Below the pieces are notes generated by a model, which did not search any database, had not been told where the DNA came from, and worked only from the letters and a program-made list of their open reading frames with translations. Below are positions 1 to 9,263 of a DNA stretch of 64,000 nucleotides, piece after piece. How positions within the stretch are numbered: the stretch's first letter is position 1; every line of letters begins with the position of its first letter. The position numbers and the translations under genes were made by a program. This stretch comes from JAJTHC01 sp044358835 (GTDB taxonomy: Bacteria; Cyanobacteriota; Vampirovibrionia; Vampirovibrionales; JAJTHC01): NCBI GenBank assembly GCA_044358835.1, contig JBIKNF010000003.1:62001-126000 (forward strand), given 5' to 3'.

Positions 1-284
1 GTGCGAGGGTCTGTCCTTGTGATGATCTCATTCAAATCGACATGCACCGTGATGACGATAAAAAGCCTGTGGTTACACGATTTACCATTGATATGGGGCG
101 GTGTATTTTCTGCGGAAATTGTACGGAAGTCTGCCCAGTGGATTGCATTAAAATGTTGAGTGATTTTGAACTTGCGGATTATAGTCGTCAAGCCCTTGTG
201 TTAGACAAAAAAGATCTCACTCTCAGTGGGAAAGAATCCGATGAATGGCGTGCCAAGCGTGGCTATGCGCCTACCGTATTATAG
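1..284 (+). CDS. nuoI: NADH-quinone oxidoreductase subunit I, C-terminal part
   Basis: Partial gene cut by the window start; the reading frame begins at base 3. The product is the complex I subunit that carries two 4Fe-4S clusters (N6a, N6b) and passes electrons from the peripheral arm toward quinone. The visible part keeps the last residues of the first cluster motif and a complete second ferredoxin motif, CIFCGNCTEVCP, followed by VDCIKM. The C-terminus matches NuoI proteins in layout. It is followed directly by nuoJ, the usual order in nuo operons. Family is certain; the N-terminal half is outside the window. Confidence 0.93.
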   Translation, partial: ARVCPCDDLIQIDMHRDDDKKPVVTRFTIDMGRCIFCGNCTEVCPVDCIKMLSDFELADYSRQALVLDKKDLTLSGKESDEWRAKRGYAPTVL

Positions 285-329
285 GATTTTAGCGTCCTGT
301 GTTAGCCTGTTTAGATTGGAGCGTATCAC

Positions 330-989
330 TTGTTTGAATCTACCTTATTTTGGATTTTTGCAACCGTTGCTGTATCCGCCGCCTTGGGCGTCGTATTGGC
401 TCCTAGTGTGTTGTATAGCGCCTTGTGTTTGATTGTGGTCTTCTTTTCAATAGCGGCTTTTTTCTTGCTCAATAACGCTGATTTTTTGGCCACTGCTCAA
501 GTGTTGGTTTATGGAGTGGGTCTTACCATCGTGATGCTGTTTGGGATCATGTTTACGGGGGACACCCCTTTAAGCGCACGGGCAGGTAGATTGGGACGCT
601 TGCTCATCGCAAGCATCAGTGCAGTCGCCTTATTTGCGCTTTTATTCATCAATGTTTTAGGCTTTAATATCAAACAACTTCCCGCTTCGGTTGAATGGAT
701 TCGAGAATTACACGAGCAAGGCAGTACGTTGGCGATTGGTCAATTGATTTTTAGCAAGTATGTGCTTCCCTTTGAAGTGGCGTCAATTTTATTATTAGGG
801 GCGATGATTGGAGCCATTATGCTTTCCAAAAAAACGTTTACGCCCCAAGAACCGGGCCTTACGTTTTCTATTGAAGAAGGCCGTTTGAAACCTCAACTTT
901 CGGCTGAATGGCGTAAGGATGTTGGTTTTACAGATGCTCAAGAACACGTTGCTGCTTGCTCTGATCTTAAAAAGGAATGTTCATTATGA
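330..989 (+). CDS. nuoJ: NADH-quinone oxidoreductase subunit J
   Basis: Membrane subunit of complex I (219 residues), part of the proton-pumping arm. Five hydrophobic segments are visible within the first about 170 residues, including the stretch with YGVGLTIVMLFGIMF, typical of the NuoJ TM3 region. It reads from a TTG start at 330; the GGAG about 9 bases upstream supports it and no better ATG lies nearby. The C-terminal tail of about 50 residues is hydrophilic and somewhat long. The stop overlaps the nuoK start (ATGA), so the two are translationally coupled. Confidence 0.93.
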   Translation: MFESTLFWIFATVAVSAALGVVLAPSVLYSALCLIVVFFSIAAFFLLNNADFLATAQVLVYGVGLTIVMLFGIMFTGDTPLSARAGRLGRLLIASISAVALFALLFINVLGFNIKQLPASVEWIRELHEQGSTLAIGQLIFSKYVLPFEVASILLLGAMIGAIMLSKKTFTPQEPGLTFSIEEGRLKPQLSAEWRKDVGFTDAQEHVAACSDLKKECSL

Positions 990-1333
990 TGAGTGCTGAA
1001 GTTGCCGAAGTGGCTACTGTAGCGGGATTAACAGTTCACCATTACTTGGGTGTGGCCACTATTTTATTTGGATTGGGCTTTGCGGGCGTGGTGAGTTCAC
1101 GCCACTTGATTCGCACCCTAATGTGTGTTGAATTGATGCTGAATGCCGTGAACGTGGTGTTTGTGGCCCTTAATAATCATGTCAATCCAAGCGATTTGTC
1201 AGGTCAAGTGTTTGCCATCTTTATTTTAACGATTTCTGCTGCGGAAGCCGCGGTGGGACTAGCGATCGTCCTTGCGTTGTTTAAAAATACGGCAAGCGTT
1301 GATGTTGAAGAGTTTACACGTTTAAAAGGCTAG
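986..1333 (+). CDS. nuoK: NADH-quinone oxidoreductase subunit K
   Basis: Small complex I membrane subunit, homologous to MrpC of Na+/H+ antiporters, with three membrane segments. The family signature glutamates sit in MCVELMLNAVNVVF and in AAEAAVGLAI. An upstream in-frame ATG at 977 is possible, but AAGGA abuts it; the ATG at 986 has that AAGGA at ideal spacing and overlaps the nuoJ stop, so 986 is preferred. A short extra N-terminal stretch (about 10-15 residues) precedes the first membrane helix compared with typical 100-residue NuoK. Confidence 0.94.
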   Translation: MMSAEVAEVATVAGLTVHHYLGVATILFGLGFAGVVSSRHLIRTLMCVELMLNAVNVVFVALNNHVNPSDLSGQVFAIFILTISAAEAAVGLAIVLALFKNTASVDVEEFTRLKG

Positions 1334-1402
1334 TGCTTTAATGATGATTGCTGTAGTCAATAATAAAATCTAAAGAGATATATGAAGGAGTAGCCCCTCG
1401 CC

Positions 1403-3409
1403 ATGAATTGGTTTTCAGACTTTTTATTAAATAACTTGTGGCTTGTTCCACTGTATCCTTTGTTGGCGTTTTTAACGATCGTTATGGGGCGGGCGCTTCA
1501 AGTGAGCTGTTCAAAAACAGGCGAAAAAAAAGTGTGGCTTCCTCAAATTTTTGCCCCTATTTTAACCATGACGGCCACTGGTTTAGGCCTCGTTCATGCT
1601 ATTTCAGCCATTCAATGGCTTTTTGCTCAACCCCATGAAGGGGTTGTGGCCATGGAACGGAACTGGACGTGGCTTTCAGCAGGGAACTTGGAACTTAAAA
1701 TCGGGACGTTGCTCGACGCCAATAGCGTCTTGATGTTGACGGTCGTGACGTTTGTGAGTCTATTGATTCAGTATTACACGCACGGGTACATGCGTCACGA
1801 CAAAGGCTATGCCAAATTTTTTGGCTACTTGGCTTTATTTAACTTTAGTATGTTGGGCTTGGTGTTGGCCACTAATTTGCCTCAAATGTACATGTTTTGG
1901 GAATTGGTGGGTGTTTCAAGTTACTTATTGATTGGCTTTTGGTTCCACAAGCCTGCAGCAGCCGCGGCTTCGATCAAGGCCTTTTTGGTGAATCGGGTCG
2001 GAGACTTTGGTTTTTTACTTGGCGTGCTCTTTCTTCTATTTTTTAGTTTGAATTGGTGGCAAGGTTATGTGGGTCTTCATCCAGAACAGGCCTTGTTGTC
2101 TTTTCAGGGGTTTGAATCTTTGGCAGGCTTTTTAAGTCAAAGTCTACCCGCGTGGTTGGTGGGTACCATCGGGATCCTTATTTTTGCGGGGCCTATGGCC
2201 AAATCCGCTCAGTTTCCCTTGCACACTTGGCTGCCTGATGCCATGGAAGGCCCCACGCCCATTTCAGCTTTGATTCACGCGGCGACCATGGTTGCGGCAG
2301 GGGTGTATTTGATTGCACGAGTCTTCCCCATTATGAGTATTTCTCCCGAAATGGCAATGCCTTATATGATGTGGACAGGAGTCATTACTGCGGTGGTCGG
2401 TGCGATTATTGCCGTGTCTCAAACGGATATTAAAAAAGCTTTGGCGTACTCCACCATGTCTCAATTGGGCTTTATGGTCGCGGCAATGGGACTTGGCGCT
2501 TACACGGCGGGTCTGTTCCACCTCTTTACTCATGCCTTTTTTAAGGCAATGCTCTTTCTATGTTCTGGCAGTGTGATTCATGCGTGTGAAGATGAGCAAG
2601 ACATGCGCCAAATGGGTGGTTTGTTAAAAAAACTTCCTGTTACAGGGGTCACCTACTTGATTGGAACCATTGCCATTTCAGGCTTGTTTTGGACGAGTGG
2701 CTTTTGGAGTAAAGATGAAATTTTAGCCACCGCTATGCATGAAAATACCTTGGTATATGCCATTTTAACGGCAACGGCGGGGTTAACCGCTTTCTATATG
2801 TTCCGTACCTTTTTTATGACGTTTTTAGGCGACTATCGCGGTAAAGCGCATGTTCACCATGAAGATGCCGTGATGACCTTGCCTTTGCAGATTTTAGCGA
2901 TTCCTTCAATCCTGATTGGCATGGTGCTATCAGGCTTTGTCGGGCTTCCTGCTTTTGGGGATTATATTACCTATAGTTTACAAAATGCCCCAGAACATCA
3001 CCCCCACACGTTGGGTGAAGCCATGTTTAATCAAGTGGGGAATATCTCCCAACTCGTGGCGCTTGTTGGGGTGGCATTATCGAGTGCGTTTTACTACTTC
3101 AAGGTCTTTAAGACCGACAGCGTCAAAAAAGTATTGGCTCCCTTGTATCACTTGTCACACAATAAGTTTTATATGGATGATATTTATGACGGTATTGTAG
3201 AAGGGGGTGTGCTACTACAATCCCAACTCAATGCGGGTTTTGACAAGTATGTAATTGACGGTTTCGTGAATTTAGTTGGGTCTGTTACCTTATTGCTGGG
3301 TAAATGGGTGACTCGACTTAACAGCGGACGCCTTCAAACCTACGTCGCCACCATTGGGTGTGGCGTGGTGGGGGTGTGGCTCCTGTATCAGTGGATGTTT
3401 AAAGGCTAG
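1403..3409 (+). CDS. nuoL: NADH-quinone oxidoreductase subunit L
   Basis: Distal antiporter-like proton-pumping subunit of complex I (668 residues, normal length). Motifs visible include MFWELVGVSSYLLIGFW (the key TM5 glutamate), HTWLPDAMEGPTPISALIHA (TM7 lysine region) and the long C-terminal region that forms the lateral helix, ending with a further membrane segment. A strong ribosome-binding site GAAGGAG precedes the ATG. It lies in the conserved J-K-L-M-N order and is followed 12 bases later by nuoM. Confidence 0.97.
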   Translation: MNWFSDFLLNNLWLVPLYPLLAFLTIVMGRALQVSCSKTGEKKVWLPQIFAPILTMTATGLGLVHAISAIQWLFAQPHEGVVAMERNWTWLSAGNLELKIGTLLDANSVLMLTVVTFVSLLIQYYTHGYMRHDKGYAKFFGYLALFNFSMLGLVLATNLPQMYMFWELVGVSSYLLIGFWFHKPAAAAASIKAFLVNRVGDFGFLLGVLFLLFFSLNWWQGYVGLHPEQALLSFQGFESLAGFLSQSLPAWLVGTIGILIFAGPMAKSAQFPLHTWLPDAMEGPTPISALIHAATMVAAGVYLIARVFPIMSISPEMAMPYMMWTGVITAVVGAIIAVSQTDIKKALAYSTMSQLGFMVAAMGLGAYTAGLFHLFTHAFFKAMLFLCSGSVIHACEDEQDMRQMGGLLKKLPVTGVTYLIGTIAISGLFWTSGFWSKDEILATAMHENTLVYAILTATAGLTAFYMFRTFFMTFLGDYRGKAHVHHEDAVMTLPLQILAIPSILIGMVLSGFVGLPAFGDYITYSLQNAPEHHPHTLGEAMFNQVGNISQLVALVGVALSSAFYYFKVFKTDSVKKVLAPLYHLSHNKFYMDDIYDGIVEGGVLLQSQLNAGFDKYVIDGFVNLVGSVTLLLGKWVTRLNSGRLQTYVATIGCGVVGVWLLYQWMFKG

Positions 3410-3421
3410 GAATTCCAAGAC

Positions 3422-5032
3422 ATGAACAACTTACTTCCTCTTATTGTGGGCTTTCCCTTTATAGTGGCCGGGGTCTTCCCCTTCCTCTCAAAAACAGACG
3501 ATGCTTCAACGCAAAAGGCGCATCATCGACTGGCGTTGGGGTCTTCTGTGGTGTTGTTACTCTTGACAGGGTTGTTGGCTTTTTCACCTGAAGCCCAAAC
3601 GGCTTCGTTTAACTTGCCTTGGTTGCCTGCGTTGGGAATTAATTTTAGTCTCGGGACAGATGGTATTTCAAGCACGCTTGCGATGCTTACCAGTGTGCTG
3701 ATGGTGTTGGCCACAGGGGCGAGTATGTCTACCATTGAAAAGCGTTTACCCCTATATTACAGCTTGCTTTTTGTCTTAATTGGTTCAGTGTTAGGGGTGT
3801 TTTTGTCTCGTGATTTGTTCTTATTCTTTTTGTTTTTTGAACTCGAACTGATTCCGATGTATCTGCTGATTAGCACGTGGGGTGGGCCTCGTCGAGAGTA
3901 TGCGGCGATGAAATTTGTCCTATACACCTTGTTTGGTTCCGTCTTTTTACTGGCGAGCATTATTGGGTTGGCCTATTTGAGTCATAGTTATCACTTGCCG
4001 ACTGAAACGCTGTTTAGTTTTACCCAACTTGGGGCGTTGGCTCAATCCGGTTACATCCCTCCTGCCTTTCAATTGCTTTTATTTGTGGGGTTTTTCATCG
4101 CCTTTGCCGTGAAATTGCCGATTGTACCACTGCACACGTGGTTGCCGGATGCTCACGTAGAAGCCCCGACCCCTATTTCTATGTTGCTTGCGGGGATTTT
4201 GCTAAAAATGGGGGCTTACGGCCTGTTGCGTTTTGGGTTTGATTGGTTCCCTGTGGCGGCTCAAGCGTTGGCCCCCTATATCGGCGTCTTAGCCTTTGTA
4301 AACATTGTCTATACAGGCAGTATTGCTCTAGTCCAAAAAGATATGAAAAAGCTTATTGCCTACTCATCGGTCAGTCACATGGGGTTCATCCTACTGGCGT
4401 TGGTGGCCATGAATCAAATTGGGGCTATGGCGGCTGTTTTTATTATGGTGTCTCATGGTTTAGTGAGTGCTGCTTTGTTCTTAGGAGTGGGGACCCTGTA
4501 TCGCCAAACCCATAGCAGAGAGATTGATCTACATGGTGGGGTTGCTCAAAAAGCGCCTTTCCTGTTCTATTCGTTTTTGTTGATGTCTTTGGCAAGCTTA
4601 GGCCTTCCGCTTCTGATTAGCTTTGCAGGGGAAACACTGGCCTTATATGGAGCCTTTATTTCTCAAAGTTTTAGAGCGATTCCCCTTGGTTTTGTCACGT
4701 TGCCAATTAACATTCAGTGGATGACGGGATTGTCTACCTTTGGGATCGTCTTAGGGGCGGCGTATTCTTTGTGGTTGGTTAAACGACTCTTTTTTGGGGC
4801 CGTTTCTCCCGCTTGTGAAACTCTTGAAGATGCTAAAACCAATGAAGTTTGGGTGTTGGGTACACTGGTGGTTTTGGTCATGGTGCTGGGCTTTAAACCT
4901 CAGTTACTCACGAATCAGTTTGAAAGTAACACGCAAGCCATAGGCAAACGTTTTGAACAAGTCTTGGTTCAACGGGATCAAGCAATTTTACAGCAATTAA
5001 AAGGGGAGCTGTCTCAAAATGAGGGTTCCTAA
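3422..5032 (+). CDS. nuoM: NADH-quinone oxidoreductase subunit M
   Basis: Antiporter-like membrane subunit of complex I (536 residues). The conserved FFFELELIPMYLLI segment with the essential TM5 glutamate, and HTWLPDAHVEAPTPISMLLA with the TM7 region, are present. The AYSSVSHMGF motif follows, as expected. Fourteen or so hydrophobic segments can be counted. It is very close to nuoL and probably on the same transcript. Nothing unusual in length or composition. Confidence 0.97.
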   Translation: MNNLLPLIVGFPFIVAGVFPFLSKTDDASTQKAHHRLALGSSVVLLLLTGLLAFSPEAQTASFNLPWLPALGINFSLGTDGISSTLAMLTSVLMVLATGASMSTIEKRLPLYYSLLFVLIGSVLGVFLSRDLFLFFLFFELELIPMYLLISTWGGPRREYAAMKFVLYTLFGSVFLLASIIGLAYLSHSYHLPTETLFSFTQLGALAQSGYIPPAFQLLLFVGFFIAFAVKLPIVPLHTWLPDAHVEAPTPISMLLAGILLKMGAYGLLRFGFDWFPVAAQALAPYIGVLAFVNIVYTGSIALVQKDMKKLIAYSSVSHMGFILLALVAMNQIGAMAAVFIMVSHGLVSAALFLGVGTLYRQTHSREIDLHGGVAQKAPFLFYSFLLMSLASLGLPLLISFAGETLALYGAFISQSFRAIPLGFVTLPINIQWMTGLSTFGIVLGAAYSLWLVKRLFFGAVSPACETLEDAKTNEVWVLGTLVVLVMVLGFKPQLLTNQFESNTQAIGKRFEQVLVQRDQAILQQLKGELSQNEGS

Positions 5033-5091
5033 GCAAACCCCTCTACGGGCCAGTCGCTCTAGAACAACGCAACTAGTAAAAAAAGGATTTC

Positions 5092-6672
5092 ATGATGATG
5101 TTTGAGGCCGTTTCTAATACCCTAATTCAAAGTGGTTTTGGTCAATTTATTTATAATCAAAACCTTGCCTTTTTGGCACCCGAACTCGTGATTAGCTTAA
5201 CATTGTTAATGACCTTTGCTCTTTCCTTAGCGAAAACGCAGGTGGATCAAGCCAAGAGTTGGGGCATTGCGTTATTGGGGAGCGTGGTTGCCCTTATTTC
5301 CATTGTAATGCACTACCAGTTATTTTATACGGTTCAAGCCAATACTTCTCAACAGGTGATGTTTGGCATGTTTGAAGCGGACTTACTTTCGGTGGTGGCG
5401 CGTTTTGTTTTAACGCTAGGGTTTATTTTGATTTTACATTTAAGCAAGCGTTATGTGGAAACCCGATTGCCTTTTCAAAGCGGTGAGTTTTATACCTTGT
5501 TACTGACGGCGTTTCTAGGGGCGTTGCTTTTGGTTGGGGCGAACGACATGATTATGGCGTTTGTGGCATTGGAAACGTTGGGGATTAGTTCTTATATTTT
5601 AACGGGCTATTTGAGAAATGACCTCAAAAGTACGGAAGCTTCCCTAAAGTATCTCATCTATGGCGGATGCAGTTCCGCGGTTTTGCTGTTTGGCTTGGCA
5701 CTTATTTATGGTCTTGCGGGTGGGTCGACTGCTTTTGAAGCCTTACCCCAAGCATTGAGCCAGTCGACTGAGTTGGGGGCTTGGGCGTCGCTTGCCATTG
5801 TGCTTATTTTGGCGGGAATTGGTTTTAAGGTCTCTGCCGCTCCCTTTCATACATGGACGCCTGACGTTTACGAAGGGTCTCCCACCCCGATTACGGCCTT
5901 TTTGTCCGTGATTTCAAAATTGGCTGCATTCATTTTTGCCATTCGTTTGCTGACGCCTTTTGCCAGTGTGGGGGGTGAAAATGTTGGACTGCTGATTGGC
6001 GTTTTAGCCGTTCTTTCAATGGTGGTGGGTAATGTGGCGGCCTTGAAACAGACGAATCTCAAGCGGTTACTGGGGTATTCCACCATTGCTCATGCGGGTT
6101 ACATGTTGGTAGGGCTTGCGGCGATGACTCAAAATAGCTTAGGGGCCTTGCTTTTTTATCTGGCCACTTATGTGTTTATGAATACAGGGGCCTTTGCCAG
6201 TGTGATGATTGGGGATGAGCTGTTGGCTTCTGAAGAAATGAGTGCTTATGCGGGTTTGGTTAAAGCAAAGCCTTGGTTTGTATTTGCTTTTAGCATCTTT
6301 TTATTAGGCTTGGCGGGGATTCCTATTACGGCTGGCTTTTTTGCCAAGTTTTTCTTATTTCAATCGGTTGTGTTGAGTGATTTAGGCCACTTGGGGGTGA
6401 TTATTATTGCCCTATTGGCCAGTACAGTGTCACTCTATTACTACCTCAACATTATTAAAGTGATGGTCATTGCCGAGCCTTCAGAACAAGTCCAGCGGTT
6501 GATGGGTGAAGGAGCAAGCGGGTCCTGTCATTTGAGTAAGACTTTAACCCTTGCCACCGTCATTTGCCTGATTTTAACGCTTGGGCTAGGAATTGTGGGC
6601 CAAAGCGGTTTGCTGATTTCTGAATCCGCGATGAACGAACATGGTGTAACGGTCACTCAAAACTTACGCTAG
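5092..6672 (+). CDS. nuoN: NADH-quinone oxidoreductase subunit N
   Basis: Third antiporter-like subunit of complex I (526 residues). Conserved parts: AFVALETLGISSYILTGYLR, FHTWTPDVYEGSPTPITAFL and YSTIAHAGYMLVGLA. Two consecutive ATG codons (5092, 5095) follow AAAAGGA; either may be used. It is the last gene of the operon: a strong intrinsic terminator follows at 6717. Upstream nuoA-H genes must lie outside the window. Confidence 0.97.
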   Translation: MMMFEAVSNTLIQSGFGQFIYNQNLAFLAPELVISLTLLMTFALSLAKTQVDQAKSWGIALLGSVVALISIVMHYQLFYTVQANTSQQVMFGMFEADLLSVVARFVLTLGFILILHLSKRYVETRLPFQSGEFYTLLLTAFLGALLLVGANDMIMAFVALETLGISSYILTGYLRNDLKSTEASLKYLIYGGCSSAVLLFGLALIYGLAGGSTAFEALPQALSQSTELGAWASLAIVLILAGIGFKVSAAPFHTWTPDVYEGSPTPITAFLSVISKLAAFIFAIRLLTPFASVGGENVGLLIGVLAVLSMVVGNVAALKQTNLKRLLGYSTIAHAGYMLVGLAAMTQNSLGALLFYLATYVFMNTGAFASVMIGDELLASEEMSAYAGLVKAKPWFVFAFSIFLLGLAGIPITAGFFAKFFLFQSVVLSDLGHLGVIIIALLASTVSLYYYLNIIKVMVIAEPSEQVQRLMGEGASGSCHLSKTLTLATVICLILTLGLGIVGQSGLLISESAMNEHGVTVTQNLR

Positions 6673-6716
6673 ATTCGTTGGGGGCCTTTGCCTCTTTTAA
6701 CGACGCTTAAACGCTT

Positions 6717-6757
6717 AAAAAGCCTTTACATTTTTTAAATGTGGAGGCTTTTTTGTT
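6717..6757 (+). terminator. Intrinsic terminator of the nuo operon
   Basis: A long stem with arms AAAGCCTTTACATTT and AAATGTGGAGGCTTT (a mismatch or two) is followed by a T run. Its position just after nuoN and before def fits an operon-ending terminator. Confidence 0.85.
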
Positions 6758-6798
6758 TATAATACAATGATGTAACATTCTCATAACATTTTATCTAT

Positions 6799-6820
6799 CG
6801 GATACTATAATAGGTATAAT
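6799..6820 (+). promoter_or_regulatory. Probable def promoter (-10 region)
   Basis: GGATACTATAATAGGTATAAT contains two perfect TATAAT hexamers (6806-6811 and 6815-6820) 27-40 bases before the def start. No convincing -35 box is seen. Nearly the same string, GGATACTATAATA, occurs before the 5'-nucleotidase gene at about 25709, which suggests a shared promoter type. Confidence 0.5.
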
Positions 6821-6846
6821 TTTATAACGCATAAAGGATTTTTTTC

Positions 6847-7434
6847 ATGAGCAAACTTAATGTCGTCAAATACGGACACCCCGTCTTACGCACGCCTGCT
6901 AAACGCGTCCTTAAAGTATCCGCCAAAATTCAGAAGCTCGTGTTTGACATGATGGAAACCATGTATGCCAACAATGGGTGTGGATTAGCGGCCCCTCAGG
7001 TGGGCGAAAGCCTTTCTGTTTTTGTGTTGGACTGTTCCAGTGACGCCAAAAAATATCCGCCCATGGTATTTATCAACCCTAAAATCGTTAAAAGCAAAGG
7101 GGCCTGTAAAAGCCATGAAGGCTGTTTGAGTTTCCCCGAGGTATTTGTGGATGTGAAGCGTCATGCGGAATTGACCATTCGCTATCAAGATCTCAAGGGA
7201 CGCCAGCAAGAAATGAGCTTGAATGTCAAAGAAGATCCGCTATTGTGTCGAGCCATTCAGCATGAAATGGATCACCTCAACGGGATTTTATTTATTGATT
7301 ACGTCATTGACTATTATGGTACCGATGCGATTTTGCGTCAAAAGGGACTTCCCCCGATTGAAAAAGTCAAACTACAAGACACCACGGCATTAGATGCCCT
7401 GTTAGATTTCAATACCGCAGAAGCCATTAAATAG
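6847..7434 (+). CDS. def: Peptide deformylase
   Basis: Removes the formyl group from the N-terminal methionine of nascent proteins. All three metal-site motifs are intact: GCGLAAPQ (residues 44-51), EGCLS (91-95, metal-binding Cys) and HEMDH (139-143, two metal-binding His and the catalytic Glu). The 195-residue length is normal. AAAGGA precedes the ATG. It stands alone, between the nuo terminator and the convergent rseP gene; the common partner fmt is not adjacent. Confidence 0.96.
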   Translation: MSKLNVVKYGHPVLRTPAKRVLKVSAKIQKLVFDMMETMYANNGCGLAAPQVGESLSVFVLDCSSDAKKYPPMVFINPKIVKSKGACKSHEGCLSFPEVFVDVKRHAELTIRYQDLKGRQQEMSLNVKEDPLLCRAIQHEMDHLNGILFIDYVIDYYGTDAILRQKGLPPIEKVKLQDTTALDALLDFNTAEAIK

Positions 7435-7468
7435 CCCATGGAGATTCGTTCTTATTGGGGTAGGCGTT

Positions 7469-8776
7469 TTATCTAAAAAGTTTTAAAATATCGTTGCCTA
7501 ACACAAAAAGCATCATGCCCATTAGAACAATAAAGCCTGACAGGTTCATCCAATGGCGGAAGGTGGGGGGGAAGGAGCGTTTAAACAGCGCTTCATAACC
7601 GATATAGACCAAGTAACTTCCATCTAGTGGGGGGAACGGCAATAGGTTCATCACCGCTAAAATGATTGAAATAATAGAAGTCAGCCACAGGCCACTTTGA
7701 ATACCCGTTTTTTCAATCAATTCTCCACCAAATCGAACCACGCCCACAGGTCCATCTAATAGATCAGGAGAAATCTGCCCTGTAAAGAGTTTGCCGAGCC
7801 CAACAAAGTTTTGCACCACCATGTCCGTCAAGACAGACCCCGTTAAACGAAGATTGGTCAATACGTTTACAGGCACGTTTTCTTGAAGGAGACCTAAGTA
7901 AATCCCTAATTTTCTTGATTCCCCAAAAGTAAGCGTGACTTGACCTGTGGCCTGCTGAACCAGTTGAGCGGGCTGTTCTAAATCCCCTTGAGCCACATGA
8001 AAGGTGAGCGGTTCGCCTGTTTTACACCGATCCAAAAAGGCGGGTAACGCTTGTGTGGGTTCACTATAAAAGCCTTCTAAACGGGAAGTTTTTCCTTCCC
8101 CGTTTTTCCCTGAAGAAGTCACACGAAGTAGGACATCGCCCACTTGTAAGCCTGCCCCTTGAGCGGGGGAGGTTTCATACCTTAATAAAACGCGTTTAGG
8201 GTTGTAAACAGGCGCAATATCAAATCGTTGATCCACTTGGTGAGCGAGAAAACCACGGAATAAAAGGGCTGTTTCAAGGGGGGTGGCGGCTTCTAAGTAA
8301 AGGCGCTTACCTTGATCATAAAAGGCCAAGCGACCGAGTGATTCGGGTTGTTTGACGACTTCTTTTTCAATCAAAACAGGGGCAAAGCCTGTAATTTGCA
8401 GTTGCGATTTCATAGCCCCCCATACCCCAAGTACGGTAAACATGAGTAGGACGGCAATCACGGCATTGACGGCAATACCCGCCATGGCAATAGCCGCTTG
8501 GTTGAGCAAAGGCTGATTTTCAAAGCGTTGAGGTGAATCTGGCGCTACAGTGCTGTCTTCATTATCATCAGGGAAACTGACATAGCCCCCTAGAGGCAGA
8601 ATATGTAAGCACCACTTGATGCCCTTCCATTCTTTTTCAAGTAAAGTAGGGCCAAAGGGCAAACCCAAGCCAAAGCGTTCTACTTTCACGCCACATCGTT
8701 GAGCCACCACCATATGCCCGACTTCGTGCAGAATGACCAAGAGACTGATTAAAAACAACATAATGAGATAAGACAT
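7469..8776 (-). CDS. rseP: Site-2 intramembrane metalloprotease RseP/RasP family
   Basis: Membrane zinc protease that cuts transmembrane segments of anti-sigma factors or signal-peptide remnants. The zinc motif HEVGH is at residues 17-21 in the first membrane helix, a PDZ-like region lies in the middle (LRYETSPAQGAGLQVGDVLL), and the second active-site motif LPFPPLDGS is near the C-terminus. The frame is open 37 codons further upstream, but AAGGAT at good spacing before the ATG at 8776 and the position of HExxH relative to the N-terminus support the shorter start (436 residues). Convergent with def. Confidence 0.93.
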   Translation of the reverse strand: MSYLIMLFLISLLVILHEVGHMVVAQRCGVKVERFGLGLPFGPTLLEKEWKGIKWCLHILPLGGYVSFPDDNEDSTVAPDSPQRFENQPLLNQAAIAMAGIAVNAVIAVLLMFTVLGVWGAMKSQLQITGFAPVLIEKEVVKQPESLGRLAFYDQGKRLYLEAATPLETALLFRGFLAHQVDQRFDIAPVYNPKRVLLRYETSPAQGAGLQVGDVLLRVTSSGKNGEGKTSRLEGFYSEPTQALPAFLDRCKTGEPLTFHVAQGDLEQPAQLVQQATGQVTLTFGESRKLGIYLGLLQENVPVNVLTNLRLTGSVLTDMVVQNFVGLGKLFTGQISPDLLDGPVGVVRFGGELIEKTGIQSGLWLTSIISIILAVMNLLPFPPLDGSYLVYIGYEALFKRSFPPTFRHWMNLSGFIVLMGMMLFVLGNDILKLFR

Positions 8777-8892
8777 AAAGGGGCATCCTTCTGACGATGT
8801 TCCCTTATTGTAGACAAGCCAAGGGGAAAAGGCAAGGAGGCTTGTAGAGGGCAGGGTTTTTTCATAGGTAGAAAACTTTTTTGCCAAGAGGC

Positions 8893-9258
8893 TTATATGA
8901 ACGCATCCCTATGGGTTTCTAAAAAGCGTTGAATGCGGGCCCAATCTTCTAAACGTAAGTGAGAGGATTGATAGTTCCCCAAGTGCCAAACGCCCTTTTC
9001 GTCTCGATGATTTAAGTACACATCGCTTGCCAAGGGGGGTAATTCGTCTTTGGTGTTGAGGCTCCGTAAATTATAATCAAACCACGTTTGCCCGTCTTGG
9101 TAGAGGTCCCATTCATCTTCCAAATAAATTTCAAAGCTCGAAACGGTCGTATTGAACCAGTTTCGAGCTTGATTAAGTCGCGTATAGAGATCTTCGGCGT
9201 CATTCAACAGAAAGGCTTGTAGGGTTTGTACCACCTGTTGGGCAGAAGAGGCATCCAT
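8893..9258 (-). CDS. Hypothetical protein downstream of recA
   Basis: A 121-residue acidic, aromatic-rich soluble protein with no recognised domain, signal peptide or membrane segment. Its start lies 5 bases after the recA stop, so it is probably cotranscribed with recA. No clear ribosome-binding site is seen; translation may depend on coupling. No function can be assigned from the sequence. Confidence 0.7.
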   Translation of the reverse strand: MDASSAQQVVQTLQAFLLNDAEDLYTRLNQARNWFNTTVSSFEIYLEDEWDLYQDGQTWFDYNLRSLNTKDELPPLASDVYLNHRDEKGVWHLGNYQSSHLRLEDWARIQRFLETHRDAFI

Positions 9259-9263
9259 CGGGC